A DNA stretch of 64,000 nt from Rheinheimera mangrovi (GTDB taxonomy: Bacteria > Pseudomonadota > Gammaproteobacteria > Enterobacterales > Alteromonadaceae): assembly GCF_003990335.1 (NCBI RefSeq), contig NZ_CP034683.1, forward strand, positions 1,998,501-2,062,500, read 5' to 3'. Within the stretch, counting starts at the first letter, position 1. The number at the start of each line of letters is the position of its first letter. Both the position numbers and the translations under genes were made by a program. Positions 54,051-62,584 of this stretch are shown here, piece by piece. The notes below the pieces were generated by a model that saw only the letters and a program-made list of their open reading frames with translations, was not told the DNA's origin and made no database searches.

Positions 54051-54748
54051 TCCAACTGGAACTGGCGGGTGAAAACGCTCTGATTTTGTATTTGCCTGCA
54101 GAGATCTCTGCTAACAATCTTAACCAGCTTCAGCAGCTGCAACAGCAGATCCGTCTGCTACTTGCAGATCAACTACAGGAGTTATTGCCTTCCTATGCGT
54201 CCTTGCTGATTGTATTAAAACCTGCACATTCAGGAGTGTTGGCCGTTAAGGCTATGCTAGAGCAGCAGCTGACCTTAGGCGCTACAGTGTCACAGCAGCA
54301 AGGGCAGTTAGTGCTATTGCCGGTGTACTACCACAATGCATGGGATTTAGATGCTGTGGCCGAACGGGCCGATTTAAGCACAGAACAGGTGATTGAACTG
54401 CATCAGTCTATGGAATACCGGGTCTATGCCATAGGTTTTGCACCGGGTTTTGCTTATCTCGGAGAACTGGATGCACGCCTTGCCACACCACGTTTAAAAA
54501 GCCCACGCGAGAAAGTACCCAAAGGGGCTGTGGCTATAGCCGATCGGCAAACTGCGGTCTATCCGGCTGAATCGCCCGGAGGCTGGAATATTTTGGGTTT
54601 ATGTCCAATTCCTTTGTTTAAACCAGAACATGCCGGAACCTCAGAAGCTCTGATGCCTTTTAGCGTGGGTGACAGAGTGCGTTTTCAATCGATCAGCCGG
54701 GATGAGTTTGTAGCTTTGGGTGGCCAGTTGCCACAGGAGCTGTGCTGA
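54047..54748 (+). CDS. pxpB: 5-oxoprolinase subunit B (KipI-like)
   Basis: 233 residues. KipI/AHS1 domain: PVYYHNAWDLDAVAERADLS, YAIGFAPGFAYLGELD, RLKSPREKVPKGAVAIA and SPGGWNILG. It overlaps pxpA by 4 bases and pxpC by 1. A cyclophilin-like fold acting with PxpC as the ATP-dependent part of the enzyme. Complete. Confidence 0.95.
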   Translation: MIQLELAGENALILYLPAEISANNLNQLQQLQQQIRLLLADQLQELLPSYASLLIVLKPAHSGVLAVKAMLEQQLTLGATVSQQQGQLVLLPVYYHNAWDLDAVAERADLSTEQVIELHQSMEYRVYAIGFAPGFAYLGELDARLATPRLKSPREKVPKGAVAIADRQTAVYPAESPGGWNILGLCPIPLFKPEHAGTSEALMPFSVGDRVRFQSISRDEFVALGGQLPQELC

Positions 54749-55692
54749 TGTCCGCTTTTGTGGTGTTAAAAGCAGGGGTGCTGTCGACCTTACAAGACCA
54801 GGGGCGTTTTGGTTATGCGCATTTGGGTTTAAGCCAAGGCGGGCCGGCAGATTATGCCAGCTATCGCATCGCTGATTTATTGCTGCAAAACCAAAGCCCT
54901 AGTTGCCAGATAGAGGTTTCTGTCGGTGGGTTAAGCGTACTGGCGTTAACCGATACTGTTTTTTGTGTCACTGGAGCAGCAATGCCCCTGACAGTAAACG
55001 GTCAACCTAAAAGTTTATGGCACAGCCATCGCATCAAAAAAGATGATGTGATTGAATTGGGTTTTGCCAAATCCGGCTTGCGCTGCTATCTGGCCGTTGC
55101 AGGGGGCTTTAAATTACCAAAAGACTTTGGCAGTAATAGCACAGTGCTGCGGGAAAAAGTGGGGGGTATAGCGGGCGCTGCATTACAGCAAGGCCAGTTT
55201 TTACCTGTACGTTCAACTTACCGGCCTCTGCTTTGGGTTTTACCGCAAAAGCTCTGGCCTGACTTTTCCACGCCACTGCAGCTTGGTTTAGTGCCAGGTT
55301 ATCAACAGCATTGGTTTGACGAAGCGCAATGGCAACAGCTGTGCGGTACTGATTATCAGGTGTCTGCTTTGTATGACCGTATGGGCTATCGCCTGCAAGG
55401 TGAACCGCTTTTGTACCAAAGCCAGGCTTTATTGTCCGAAGGTATCAGTTATGGGGCTGTGCAATTGCCACCTGATGGTTTACCTATAGTGCTGTTAAAC
55501 GACAGACAAACTTTAGGTGGCTATCCTAAACCTGGTGCGATCCTGGCGCGCCATGCAGCGGCGTTAGCACAGTGCACGCAAGGACATTCCATCAGATTTT
55601 ATCGCATAGAGTCTGAACAGCTTGCAGCCTATCAACAGGAGCAGCAGCGTTATTGGGCTGAACTGCCAATGGATTTCCGGAGTCTGCGCTAA
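54748..55692 (+). CDS. pxpC: 5-oxoprolinase subunit C (KipA-like)
   Basis: 314 residues from ATG 54748, with AGGAG upstream inside pxpB. AHS2 domain: LQDQGRFGYAHLGLSQGGPAD, FCVTGAAMPLTVNG, LAVAGGFK and LNDRQTLGGYPKPG. It joins PxpB in the biotin-carboxylase-like AHS1/AHS2 unit. The stop overlaps the DUF4392 start (TAATG), which ties the cyclase half to the oxoprolinase in one transcript. Confidence 0.95.
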   Translation: MSAFVVLKAGVLSTLQDQGRFGYAHLGLSQGGPADYASYRIADLLLQNQSPSCQIEVSVGGLSVLALTDTVFCVTGAAMPLTVNGQPKSLWHSHRIKKDDVIELGFAKSGLRCYLAVAGGFKLPKDFGSNSTVLREKVGGIAGAALQQGQFLPVRSTYRPLLWVLPQKLWPDFSTPLQLGLVPGYQQHWFDEAQWQQLCGTDYQVSALYDRMGYRLQGEPLLYQSQALLSEGISYGAVQLPPDGLPIVLLNDRQTLGGYPKPGAILARHAAALAQCTQGHSIRFYRIESEQLAAYQQEQQRYWAELPMDFRSLR

Positions 55693-56537
55693 TGGATTTA
55701 CTTGATCTCAGTACTCAAATAGAGCAGATGCTGGTAAGGAACAATCTGCGCGGTATGGCACTACTGTTACCGCATTTGAAAGCGGGGAGTTACTTAAGGG
55801 CTGCAAGGTTAATCGCACAAACTAAAGGCCTGGTGCTGATAGGCACGGGGTTTCCTGTCGGGGATAGTTTTGAAACCGATGGTCCTGTTGGCGCTATGGT
55901 CTTGTATCAATTGGTTGAAAAACTGGGGGCTACAGCACTGATCTGTTGCGGCGATCCGTTATTTTCCGCTTTAAAAGACCACTACTCGTGCCTGCAATTG
56001 CCTGTCAACGCTGCCGATGCCGCCGAATTCGCCCGTCAATCTTTGCTGCGCTTACGCCCTGAACTTATTATTTCGATAGAAAGACCAGGTTTGGCTGCTG
56101 ATGGTCGCTATTACAATATGCGGGGTGTGGATATCAGTGCTCGTTGTGCCAATTTTGATGTGTTTTTTCAACAGGCATCCTGTCCGACTATAGCTATAGG
56201 GGATGGTGGCAATGAAATAGGTATGGGAAATCTTTATCAGGCGGTGTCGCAACTGGCAATCACTCCAGCTGTGACTTGCTGTGATGAATTATTACTGGCC
56301 GATGTCTCGAACTGGGCTGCCTATGGTTTACTGGCCTTGGTGTCCAGCTTAAAGGATGCAGAAACAGGGCAAGGCTGGTTGCTCGACTGTCAGCCTGCTG
56401 AGCTTTTACAGTATTTAGTCAATCGGGGTTGTGTAGATGGTGTCACTGGCCTTGCCAGCATCACAGAAGACAGTTTGCCGCCCGAACATGCAATGCAGTT
56501 GATCCACGACTTACAACAACTTTGTTTTAAGAAATAA
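55692..56537 (+). CDS. DUF4392 protein (D-glutamate cyclase C-terminal-like half)
   Basis: 281 residues. DUF4392 features: GTGFPVGDSFETDGPVGAM near the N-terminus, the acidic-His/Gly site IAIGDGGNEIGMGN, ISIERPGLAADGRYYNMRG, and SNWAAYGL. In mammals the DUF4392 part of DGLUCY carries the cyclase activity that turns D-Glu into 5-oxo-D-proline. Here it is a free protein, with the DUF1445 partner encoded at the head of the same operon. This gives a reason for the oxoprolinase genes in between. Confidence 0.9.
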   Translation: MDLLDLSTQIEQMLVRNNLRGMALLLPHLKAGSYLRAARLIAQTKGLVLIGTGFPVGDSFETDGPVGAMVLYQLVEKLGATALICCGDPLFSALKDHYSCLQLPVNAADAAEFARQSLLRLRPELIISIERPGLAADGRYYNMRGVDISARCANFDVFFQQASCPTIAIGDGGNEIGMGNLYQAVSQLAITPAVTCCDELLLADVSNWAAYGLLALVSSLKDAETGQGWLLDCQPAELLQYLVNRGCVDGVTGLASITEDSLPPEHAMQLIHDLQQLCFKK

Positions 56538-56555
56538 GAACTGATAGGAAAAGCC

Positions 56556-57413
56556 ATGAGTGTGGTGTATTTAAACGGGCAATTTATGCCTGCAGAGGAC
56601 GCAAAAATCTCGCCTATGGACAGAGGCTTTTTGTTTGGTGATGGTATTTACGAAGTGATCCCCTCCTATGGCGGGCGTTGTGTGGGCTTTGCCGCTCATA
56701 TTCAGCGTTTACAGCAAGGTTTAGCGGCCTTAGAAATTCACTGTGCTTTGACAGAACAAGATTGGTACGAACTGGTACAGCAATTGATTAGACAAAACGG
56801 CGCTGGCAATTTGGGCATTTATTTGCATCTTAGTCGTGGCACTGACACCAAAAGAGCTCATGCTTATCCGAAAAATGTTCCAGCCACTGTCTTTGCCTAT
56901 TGCTTTGAAATAGCTGCAGAACCAAAAGCCGATGTGAATAAAGCTCCCCGTTATAAAGTGATCACAGCAACAGATTTACGCTGGCAGCGCTGCCATATCA
57001 AATCTACCGCCTTGCTTGGTAATGTGATGCATCACCAGCAGGCGGCGGCTTTGGGCCTGAACGAATGCATTTTATTTGATGAGCAGGGCTTTTTAACTGA
57101 AGGCAGCTCAACCAACGTATTTATTGTTAAAGAGGCTGTGGTGATCACTCCGCCTTTAAGCCATAAAATTCTGCCAGGCATTACCCGTCAGTTACTGCTG
57201 AGTATTTTGCGTCAACACAGCCCACTGAAGGTGGAAGAACGGCCAGTTAGTAAAGACGAAGTGCTTGGCGCTGATGAAGTCTGGTTGACCAGCTCCAGTA
57301 AGGAAATAGCAGCTGTCATTGAAGTCGATGGGCAGGCTATTGGAAACTCTGAACCTGGCCCGCTATGGTTACAGGCACAGCAGTTGTTTAGTGAACATAA
57401 ATACAGTTATTAG
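56556..57413 (+). CDS. dat: D-amino-acid aminotransferase (PLP fold type IV)
   Basis: 285 residues; AGGA precedes the ATG. PLP lysine is Lys149 in CHIKSTALL; LSRGTDTKRAHAYP keeps the Arg and His that bind the substrate carboxylate in D-amino-acid transaminases, which branched-chain enzymes lack. EGSSTNVFIV is the cofactor-phosphate loop. It interconverts D-Ala plus 2-oxoglutarate with pyruvate plus D-Glu. As last gene of the operon it connects D-Ala to the D-Glu cyclase and oxoprolinase. Confidence 0.9.
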   Translation: MSVVYLNGQFMPAEDAKISPMDRGFLFGDGIYEVIPSYGGRCVGFAAHIQRLQQGLAALEIHCALTEQDWYELVQQLIRQNGAGNLGIYLHLSRGTDTKRAHAYPKNVPATVFAYCFEIAAEPKADVNKAPRYKVITATDLRWQRCHIKSTALLGNVMHHQQAAALGLNECILFDEQGFLTEGSSTNVFIVKEAVVITPPLSHKILPGITRQLLLSILRQHSPLKVEERPVSKDEVLGADEVWLTSSSKEIAAVIEVDGQAIGNSEPGPLWLQAQQLFSEHKYSY

Positions 57414-57435
57414 TGGCTAATCATCTGTAAAAGTT

Positions 57436-57463
57436 TAAGTTTTCTATTCATTGTCGCCTATGC
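57436..57463 (+). promoter_or_regulatory. Possible flagellar sigma-28 promoter of the chemoreceptor gene
   Basis: TAAGTTTT (57436-57443), 12 nt, GCCTATGC (57456-57463), compared with TAAAGTTT-N11-GCCGATAA. The spacing is one base too long, so this is tentative; a chemoreceptor gene follows 58 bases later. Confidence 0.35.
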
Positions 57464-57521
57464 TTTTTAGGTTGAAACAGAGTACTTGTTATAAAAATCA
57501 AATAAATAGGAAGGGATAGTT

Positions 57522-59147
57522 ATGTTGTTAAGGAATTATAAAATTGGGGCCCGCTTGTTAGCTGGTTTTGCGATATTGGGATTGTTGGTGGTGTTACAGG
57601 GTAGTATGGCGCTGATGAATATGGCTGAAATGCGCACAGTGTCAGCGGAAATTGAAGACAATACTATCCCTACTTTGGATAATCTCGCTGCGCTGAATTT
57701 AAGCATGATGCGGGTACGGATTTTTACCTTTCGTCTGATGCTGGCTGAAACCGATACGCAAAAAGCGGATTATCAGGCTGCTTTGGCAAAGGTACGGACA
57801 GAAGTTACCGACTATCAACAGAAGTATGAAAAATTGATTTCTATTGATGGGGAACGAGCCGTTTATCAGCAATTTGCAGCTGCCCAACAGGATTACTTTG
57901 CTGGTCAAAGTCTGCTGCTGCAGGCATTGGAGCAGGGAAATAAAGCGGAGGCTGCCCGGATCAGTAATGAAGAGTTAACGGGGCATTCCGATAAAATGAC
58001 CAAAGCTTTACTGCAGTTGGCTCAGCTAAATCGTGACCACTCCAGAGAACAAACAAAGCTGTCTGCTGAAAATTATGACGTCAGTAAAACTCTGGTTATT
58101 AGTGCCATAGTGGTTGGTATTACGGTCAGTATTTTCATCGCCTTGTGGATGACCCGCAGTATCACTGCGCCTATGACCGAAGCCGTGACTGTGGCCGAAA
58201 CAGTTGCTTCTGGTGATCTGACGCAAAAAATCACTGTCAGTGGTGATGATGAGGCAAGCCGTTTGATGAACGCTCTGCAAAAAATGCAGCAAAACCTGCG
58301 TGATGCAATGAGCCATATTTCGAATTCTTCGGATCAACTGGCGTCCGCTGCTGAAGAGCTGAACTCAGTGACCGAAGATTCATCCCGTGGTTTGCAACAG
58401 CAAAATGATGAAATTCAACAGGCCGCCACTGCTATTACAGAAATGAGTTCTGCCGTGGATGAAGTAGCACAAACCGCAGTTCAAACCTCTGAGCAATCAA
58501 CTGAATCGGCGAAAATGGCGGTTCAGGGTCAGCAGCAGGTTGATGAAACAGTCAAAGCGATCCGGGATATGAATCAGGATGTGGCTTTGACCTCGGAGCT
58601 GATCCAGGGTTTAGCTGTGCAATCTCAGGATATAGGTAAGGTGCTGGATGTGATCCGCGCTATTGCTGAACAAACCAATTTGCTGGCACTGAACGCTGCG
58701 ATAGAAGCTGCTCGGGCAGGGGATGCAGGCCGTGGTTTTGCTGTAGTTGCAGATGAAGTGCGTGCTCTGGCACATCGTACACAAACCTCTACCCGTGAAA
58801 TTGAAGAAATGATAGCCAAAATTCGCAGTGGTACAGGGGACGCTGTCAGTGCAATGAAGCATAGCAGTGATAAAGCCGGCCACGCGTTAACAGTGGCTCA
58901 AGCTGCTGGAGAAGCTTTGACCATCATTACTCAGCGTATTAATAAAATCAGTGACAGTAATCTGGTGATTGCAAGCGCTGCTGAAGAACAAGCCAAAGTA
59001 GCACGTGAGATTGATCGCAACATAGTCAATATCAGTGACTTAGCTGCTCAAACTGCAGCAGGGGCTAATCAGACCAGTGCATCGGCCCATGAATTATCCC
59101 GTTTAGCTGTGGATTTAAATGCTCTGGTTACCCGCTTTAAAGTATAA
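57522..59147 (+). CDS. Methyl-accepting chemotaxis protein, four-helix-bundle sensor
   Basis: 541 residues: TM1 near 10-30, a periplasmic 4HB_MCP region of about 160 residues ([22 protein letters not shown]), TM2 near 190-210, HAMP, and a signalling coiled coil with tip [39 protein letters not shown]. Tsr/Tar-like layout. AGGAAG precedes the ATG. The ligand is unknown; it might sense amino acids, and its place after the D-amino-acid operon is suggestive only. Confidence 0.93.
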   Translation: MLLRNYKIGARLLAGFAILGLLVVLQGSMALMNMAEMRTVSAEIEDNTIPTLDNLAALNLSMMRVRIFTFRLMLAETDTQKADYQAALAKVRTEVTDYQQKYEKLISIDGERAVYQQFAAAQQDYFAGQSLLLQALEQGNKAEAARISNEELTGHSDKMTKALLQLAQLNRDHSREQTKLSAENYDVSKTLVISAIVVGITVSIFIALWMTRSITAPMTEAVTVAETVASGDLTQKITVSGDDEASRLMNALQKMQQNLRDAMSHISNSSDQLASAAEELNSVTEDSSRGLQQQNDEIQQAATAITEMSSAVDEVAQTAVQTSEQSTESAKMAVQGQQQVDETVKAIRDMNQDVALTSELIQGLAVQSQDIGKVLDVIRAIAEQTNLLALNAAIEAARAGDAGRGFAVVADEVRALAHRTQTSTREIEEMIAKIRSGTGDAVSAMKHSSDKAGHALTVAQAAGEALTIITQRINKISDSNLVIASAAEEQAKVAREIDRNIVNISDLAAQTAAGANQTSASAHELSRLAVDLNALVTRFKV

Positions 59148-59162
59148 CTACAGGTAGTTTGC

Positions 59163-60299
59163 ATGGATGCTTTACCCCAGGTGACACCACGAGTGCATCA
59201 GTTGGATGCGCTGCGTGGTGTCGCTGTACTTATGATTCTATTTGCTAATATTTTTGCTTTTGGCTATCCGCTGGAAATCGCAGAACAAGCCGGGCTCTCA
59301 GAGTCTATGTCGTTGTTGTCGAAGCTACAGCATCAACTGTATCAGCTGTTTGTCCGCGGCAAGTTTATCAGTCTGTTGACGCTGTTATTTGGTGCCAGTT
59401 TGTATCTGTTATGGCAGCAGAGCCAGATGTCTGAAAACCGGCTTAAAGCCAGAATGTCAGCCTTGTTGCTGATTGGCTTTTGTCATGCAGTCTTTGTTTG
59501 GTATGGTGATGTTTTGCTGATGTATGCCGCAGTGGCATCAGCTCTTTTGTGGCAGCGGGTGCTGCACTGGACGCCAGAGCATCAACTGCGATATGCCAGA
59601 CACTATCTGGCAGCAGGTTTGGTATTACCTGCTTTGGTATGGTTGTTTCCTGCCGGGCAAGTAGCAGATCAAGCTGATACGGCAAAGCTTATTGCGCTAT
59701 ATACAGGGCCATATCATGACCAGCTGTGGCATCAAACAAAGTATCTTGCTTTGGTTGCGTTTGATCTGTTGTTTGTCAGTTACTGGTGGTTTGGTGGCAT
59801 CATGCTGCTAGCTATGTGGGCTATGCAATCGGACTGGCAACAGCTATTAAAAACGCATTTTGTTACTTTGCTGCTAATTGCTTTAGGTAGTGGCTTACTG
59901 CCAATACTTGGCACTGGATTTAATGTTGCAGGAACCGGACTGCATCCTCTTCGCATGATTTCCGATCTCTGTTTTGCGCTGATCTACATCCGGTTGTTTC
60001 TCAGCGTTATTCCTTTGTTCCCGGAGTTGTTGAATCTGCTCAGACGTTGTGGCCGTTGTTCATTGTCTTTATACCTCTGGCAGTCGGTGGCCATGGTGTT
60101 GTTGTTTCGCTGGGTGTATCCGGAGTTGTTTGGTATGTTGGGCAGGGGATCTCTGACGACTATTGCTTTGATCGTTATCATGCTGCAATTGCTGTGTGTG
60201 CAGTATTTTTACAAGACCAGCCAGCTATGGTGGTTCGAGCAGCTGTATCGTTGGCTAAGCCTCAAACTGGAACGCAAAACGCAGGATACAGCGGCATAA
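59163..60299 (+). CDS. DUF418-domain membrane protein (YeiB-like)
   Basis: 378 residues with about ten membrane helices. Starts with RVHQLDALRGVAVLMILFANI, the helix shared by DUF418 and heparan-alpha-glucosaminide acetyltransferase-type proteins; the DUF418 C-terminal part contains RRCGRCSLSLYLWQSVAMVLLF. Possible membrane acyltransferase; function unproven. It follows the chemoreceptor by 15 bases and may share its transcript. Confidence 0.85.
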   Translation: MDALPQVTPRVHQLDALRGVAVLMILFANIFAFGYPLEIAEQAGLSESMSLLSKLQHQLYQLFVRGKFISLLTLLFGASLYLLWQQSQMSENRLKARMSALLLIGFCHAVFVWYGDVLLMYAAVASALLWQRVLHWTPEHQLRYARHYLAAGLVLPALVWLFPAGQVADQADTAKLIALYTGPYHDQLWHQTKYLALVAFDLLFVSYWWFGGIMLLAMWAMQSDWQQLLKTHFVTLLLIALGSGLLPILGTGFNVAGTGLHPLRMISDLCFALIYIRLFLSVIPLFPELLNLLRRCGRCSLSLYLWQSVAMVLLFRWVYPELFGMLGRGSLTTIALIVIMLQLLCVQYFYKTSQLWWFEQLYRWLSLKLERKTQDTAA

Positions 60300-60321
60300 A
60301 ACTACCGGCTCTAAAGGCATT

Positions 60322-60840
60322 TTAGAATCGATAAGCATAGGACAAGGCTAAGAAATCCAGTCCTGGGTTGGGTTTTTGCAAACCTGCATTGGAATAGTGC
60401 ATATAACGTAATGCCAGCTGAGCTTTACTGTGCAACTGCCAAATCAGGCCTATCCGGTCTTCAAACTGATAATGCGACCCCAAATCTTTACCAGCAAAAC
60501 GTTGTTTGTTTAACAAGCTAAAACCTATACCAAATTCCCAATACAAAGCTCTGCCGTACAAGGTCGTGAATTGCTTCACTAGTACCGGAGATAAAGCCAG
60601 AGCCAGGTTGCTTTCATATTCAGGCTCTTCACCGTAACGCCACAGATTGGCACTGACTTCCATATACAGTTGAGCATCACCCAGCACTGGTAATTCGGCC
60701 AGATGCCATTCTGTGGGCCTGTAGCCCACACGTAAACCTAAAACTTCGCCTTCACCTTTGACTAAATCCAAAGCGACAACCTGAGCATAAGCCTGTAGGC
60801 TCAGCAGCATAAAACTTAGTACCAGAAGAATTTTTTTCAT
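60322..60840 (-). CDS. pagL: Lipid A 3-O-deacylase, PagL family
   Basis: 172 residues from ATG 60840 (GGCGGGA upstream). Signal peptide ending QAYA, then an eight-strand beta-barrel with C-terminal Phe (SYAYRF). The active-site strand YMHYSNAG holds the His and Ser of the PagL triad; the third residue, Glu in the Pseudomonas enzyme, appears to be Asp (NPGLDFL). It removes the 3-O acyl chain from lipid A in the outer membrane. A paralogue, inverted, is at the end of the window. Confidence 0.85.
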   Translation of the reverse strand: MKKILLVLSFMLLSLQAYAQVVALDLVKGEGEVLGLRVGYRPTEWHLAELPVLGDAQLYMEVSANLWRYGEEPEYESNLALALSPVLVKQFTTLYGRALYWEFGIGFSLLNKQRFAGKDLGSHYQFEDRIGLIWQLHSKAQLALRYMHYSNAGLQKPNPGLDFLALSYAYRF

Positions 60841-60843
60841 CAA

Positions 60844-61186
60844 TGTCCCGCCTTACTCCACCATAATGTTTTGCCTGTTTTACTCTTGGCTTTACAGTGG
60901 ATAAATACCTAAAACCTCATAGCTATTACCTGATCCTGATTCGTTTTATTTTGCATAGGCATAAAACAAAAATGCTGGAGGGGTTAATAAATATGTATTA
61001 TGTAACAGTCGGTACATAAGTTGTGACAAAAAAAAAGATATCAAGAGCGCACTATAAAAAATTTATGACAAACAAAAACAAGATGGAAAAACAATGATTG
61101 AGGGGGAAAAACAGATAAGAAGTTGACCTTTGTCTACTTGCTGATTAACCTTGCGGTTTCTTCGTTCTAAGGCAGGCACTATTAAC
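60844..61186. other. Intergenic region between divergent pagL and ohrR
   Basis: No gene. Contains a 7-bp inverted repeat TTATGTA/TACATAA (60998-61004, 61013-61019) that could be an operator, and the possible ohrR promoter TTGACC (61123-61128)-N17-TAACCT (61146-61151). AT-rich throughout. Confidence 0.4.
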
Positions 61187-61666
61187 ATGGCGAATTCTTC
61201 AGACCAGACCACGAACACTTTGGATCCTAAAAGCCTGAAAGCTTTACATTTGGATCAGCAGCTGTGTTTTGCTTTGTATTCCACCTCACTGGCGATGACC
61301 AAGGTGTACAAGCCTTTACTGGACAAGCTGGGTCTGACCTATCCGCAGTATTTAATTATGCTGATTTTGTGGCAAAACGATGGCCTGGCGTTAAAAGACG
61401 TGGGTGAGCAGCTACAAATAGACTCAGGCGCTTTAACTCCTGTGATTAAGCGAATGGAAGCTATGGGTTTATTGATCCGTACCCGTAATCCACAGAATGA
61501 GCGGACTCTGGAAATTCGTTTAACTAAAGCAGGCTGGGCTATGCGTGAGCAAGCTGTTCAGGTGAATCAAACTATAGGTTTAAGTTGTGGCATGGCTGAG
61601 CCTGAGATCCATGCATTACGGCAGGAACTGGTGCAGTTAAGAGCGCAGTTAAGCAAGAAACTCTAA
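61187..61666 (+). CDS. ohrR: OhrR, MarR-family organic-peroxide-sensing repressor
   Basis: 159 residues from ATG 61187 with AAGGCAGG upstream. The reactive cysteine is Cys27 in DQQLCFALYSTSLAMTKVY. The MarR winged helix reads LALKDVGEQLQIDSGALTPVIKRMEAMGLL, and RNPQNERTLEIRLT is the wing. When Cys27 is oxidised by organic hydroperoxide the repressor leaves DNA. The target, ohr, is downstream, with TTATCGCRATAA-type sites between. Confidence 0.94.
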   Translation: MANSSDQTTNTLDPKSLKALHLDQQLCFALYSTSLAMTKVYKPLLDKLGLTYPQYLIMLILWQNDGLALKDVGEQLQIDSGALTPVIKRMEAMGLLIRTRNPQNERTLEIRLTKAGWAMREQAVQVNQTIGLSCGMAEPEIHALRQELVQLRAQLSKKL

Positions 61667-61690
61667 CGCTGATTCGTCTTTAGTTACCAG

Positions 61691-61717
61691 AAAAAGGGCC
61701 TTGATGGCTCTTTTTTT
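61691..61717 (+). terminator. Rho-independent terminator after ohrR
   Basis: AAAAAGGGCC (61691-61700) with GGCTCTTTTT (61706-61715), one G-U pair, 5-nt loop, T-run. Confidence 0.85.
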
Positions 61718-61803
61718 ATGCCGTTAACTTCATGACGCACTAAGTTTAAATGCCTAAAAAACAATCACATAAAGAATATCTGCAAAATAATTAAAAAATA
61801 AAC

Positions 61804-61832
61804 TTGCGAAATAACAGTTATCGCAATAATAT
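61804..61832 (+). promoter_or_regulatory. Promoter with overlapping OhrR-like site
   Basis: TTGCGA (61804-61809), 17 nt, TAATAT (61827-61832). Between and over these lies TTGCGA...GTTATCGCAA (to 61826), an imperfect copy of the 61988 palindrome. Repression by OhrR here would block a transcript beginning near 61839. Confidence 0.55.
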
Positions 61833-61838
61833 AATCGC

Positions 61839-61977
61839 ACATCAGGTTGAACAGCGGGTTCAACTGCAGTAAAACGACCGGATATAGCAGGTAGCAAAAG
61901 TTTTTAAACTGTACAGATTAGGTCCCTAAGGACTGGCAGTAACAATAGTAAAACCGGGTGAGTTCACCCATTTTTTT
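61839..61977 (+). ncRNA. Candidate small RNA or attenuator between ohrR and ohr
   Basis: About 140 nt from the promoter at 61804-61832 to a perfect terminator, without a credible gene. Hairpins: GTTGAAC/GTTCAAC (61846-61852, 61858-61864), GTCC/GGAC near 61922-61933, and the terminator GGGTGA/TCACCC (61956-61961, 61964-61969) with seven T. Since a second OhrR site comes after the terminator, ohr probably has a closer promoter and this RNA would be a separate peroxide-inducible transcript. Confidence 0.45.
61956..61977 (+). terminator. Rho-independent terminator upstream of ohr
   Basis: Six-bp GC-rich stem with 2-nt centre and seven T. It lies 64 bases before the ohr start codon. Confidence 0.75.
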
Positions 61978-61987
61978 AAACTATAAA

Positions 61988-62001
61988 GTTATCGCGATAA
62001 C
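61988..62001. promoter_or_regulatory. OhrR operator palindrome
   Basis: Perfect 14-bp dyad GTTATCGCGATAAC, 39 bases before ohr; a half-site TATCGCAA follows at 62005-62012. Shares its core with the site at 61817-61826. Confidence 0.65.
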
Positions 62002-62040
62002 ACATATCGCAAATAAATAAACTTAACAGAGGAATACATC

Positions 62041-62460
62041 ATGCAAGTACTTTACAAAGCAACAGCCACTTCAACTTCAGGTCGTGACGGTCGTTCAGTC
62101 TCTTCAGACGGCGTATTGGATGTGAAATTAAGCACACCTAAAGAATTAGGTGGCGCTGGTGGTGCAGCCACTAACCCTGAGCAGTTATTTGCCGCTGGTT
62201 ACTCAGCTTGTTTCTTAGGTGCCATTAAATATGTCGCATCACAGCAAAAAGTGCTGATTGGTAACGATGCAAAAATCACTGCTGAAGTGGGTATAGGTCA
62301 AATCCCTGGTGGTTTTGGTCTGGATATCGAACTGCAAATCAGTCTGCCAGGTGTAAGCAACGACGTAGCGCAAGACTTAGTGACGAAAGCTCACCAGGTA
62401 TGTCCTTACTCCAACGCAACACGCGGCAACATAGACGTGCGTTTAGTGGTACTGAACTAA
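62041..62460 (+). CDS. ohr: Ohr organic hydroperoxide reductase
   Basis: 139 residues, OsmC/Ohr fold. Peroxidatic Cys57 in YSACFLGA and resolving Cys121 in HQVCPYSNATRGN; GGAGGAATNPEQLFAAGY is the Ohr-specific stretch. It reduces fatty-acid and other organic hydroperoxides using lipoylated proteins as electron donor. AGAGGA lies 6 nt before the ATG. Repressed by the OhrR encoded upstream. Confidence 0.96.
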   Translation: MQVLYKATATSTSGRDGRSVSSDGVLDVKLSTPKELGGAGGAATNPEQLFAAGYSACFLGAIKYVASQQKVLIGNDAKITAEVGIGQIPGGFGLDIELQISLPGVSNDVAQDLVTKAHQVCPYSNATRGNIDVRLVVLN

Positions 62461-62584
62461 GGCTCTATGACGCCATACCATCAGATAACCAGACTAAACC
62501 TTTAGATAATAGCGGCAGTGTTGATTAAAAAAATACACTGTTGTTGCCCCTGAACAAAGGCCAAGAGGCCAGTGGAGAATGATG

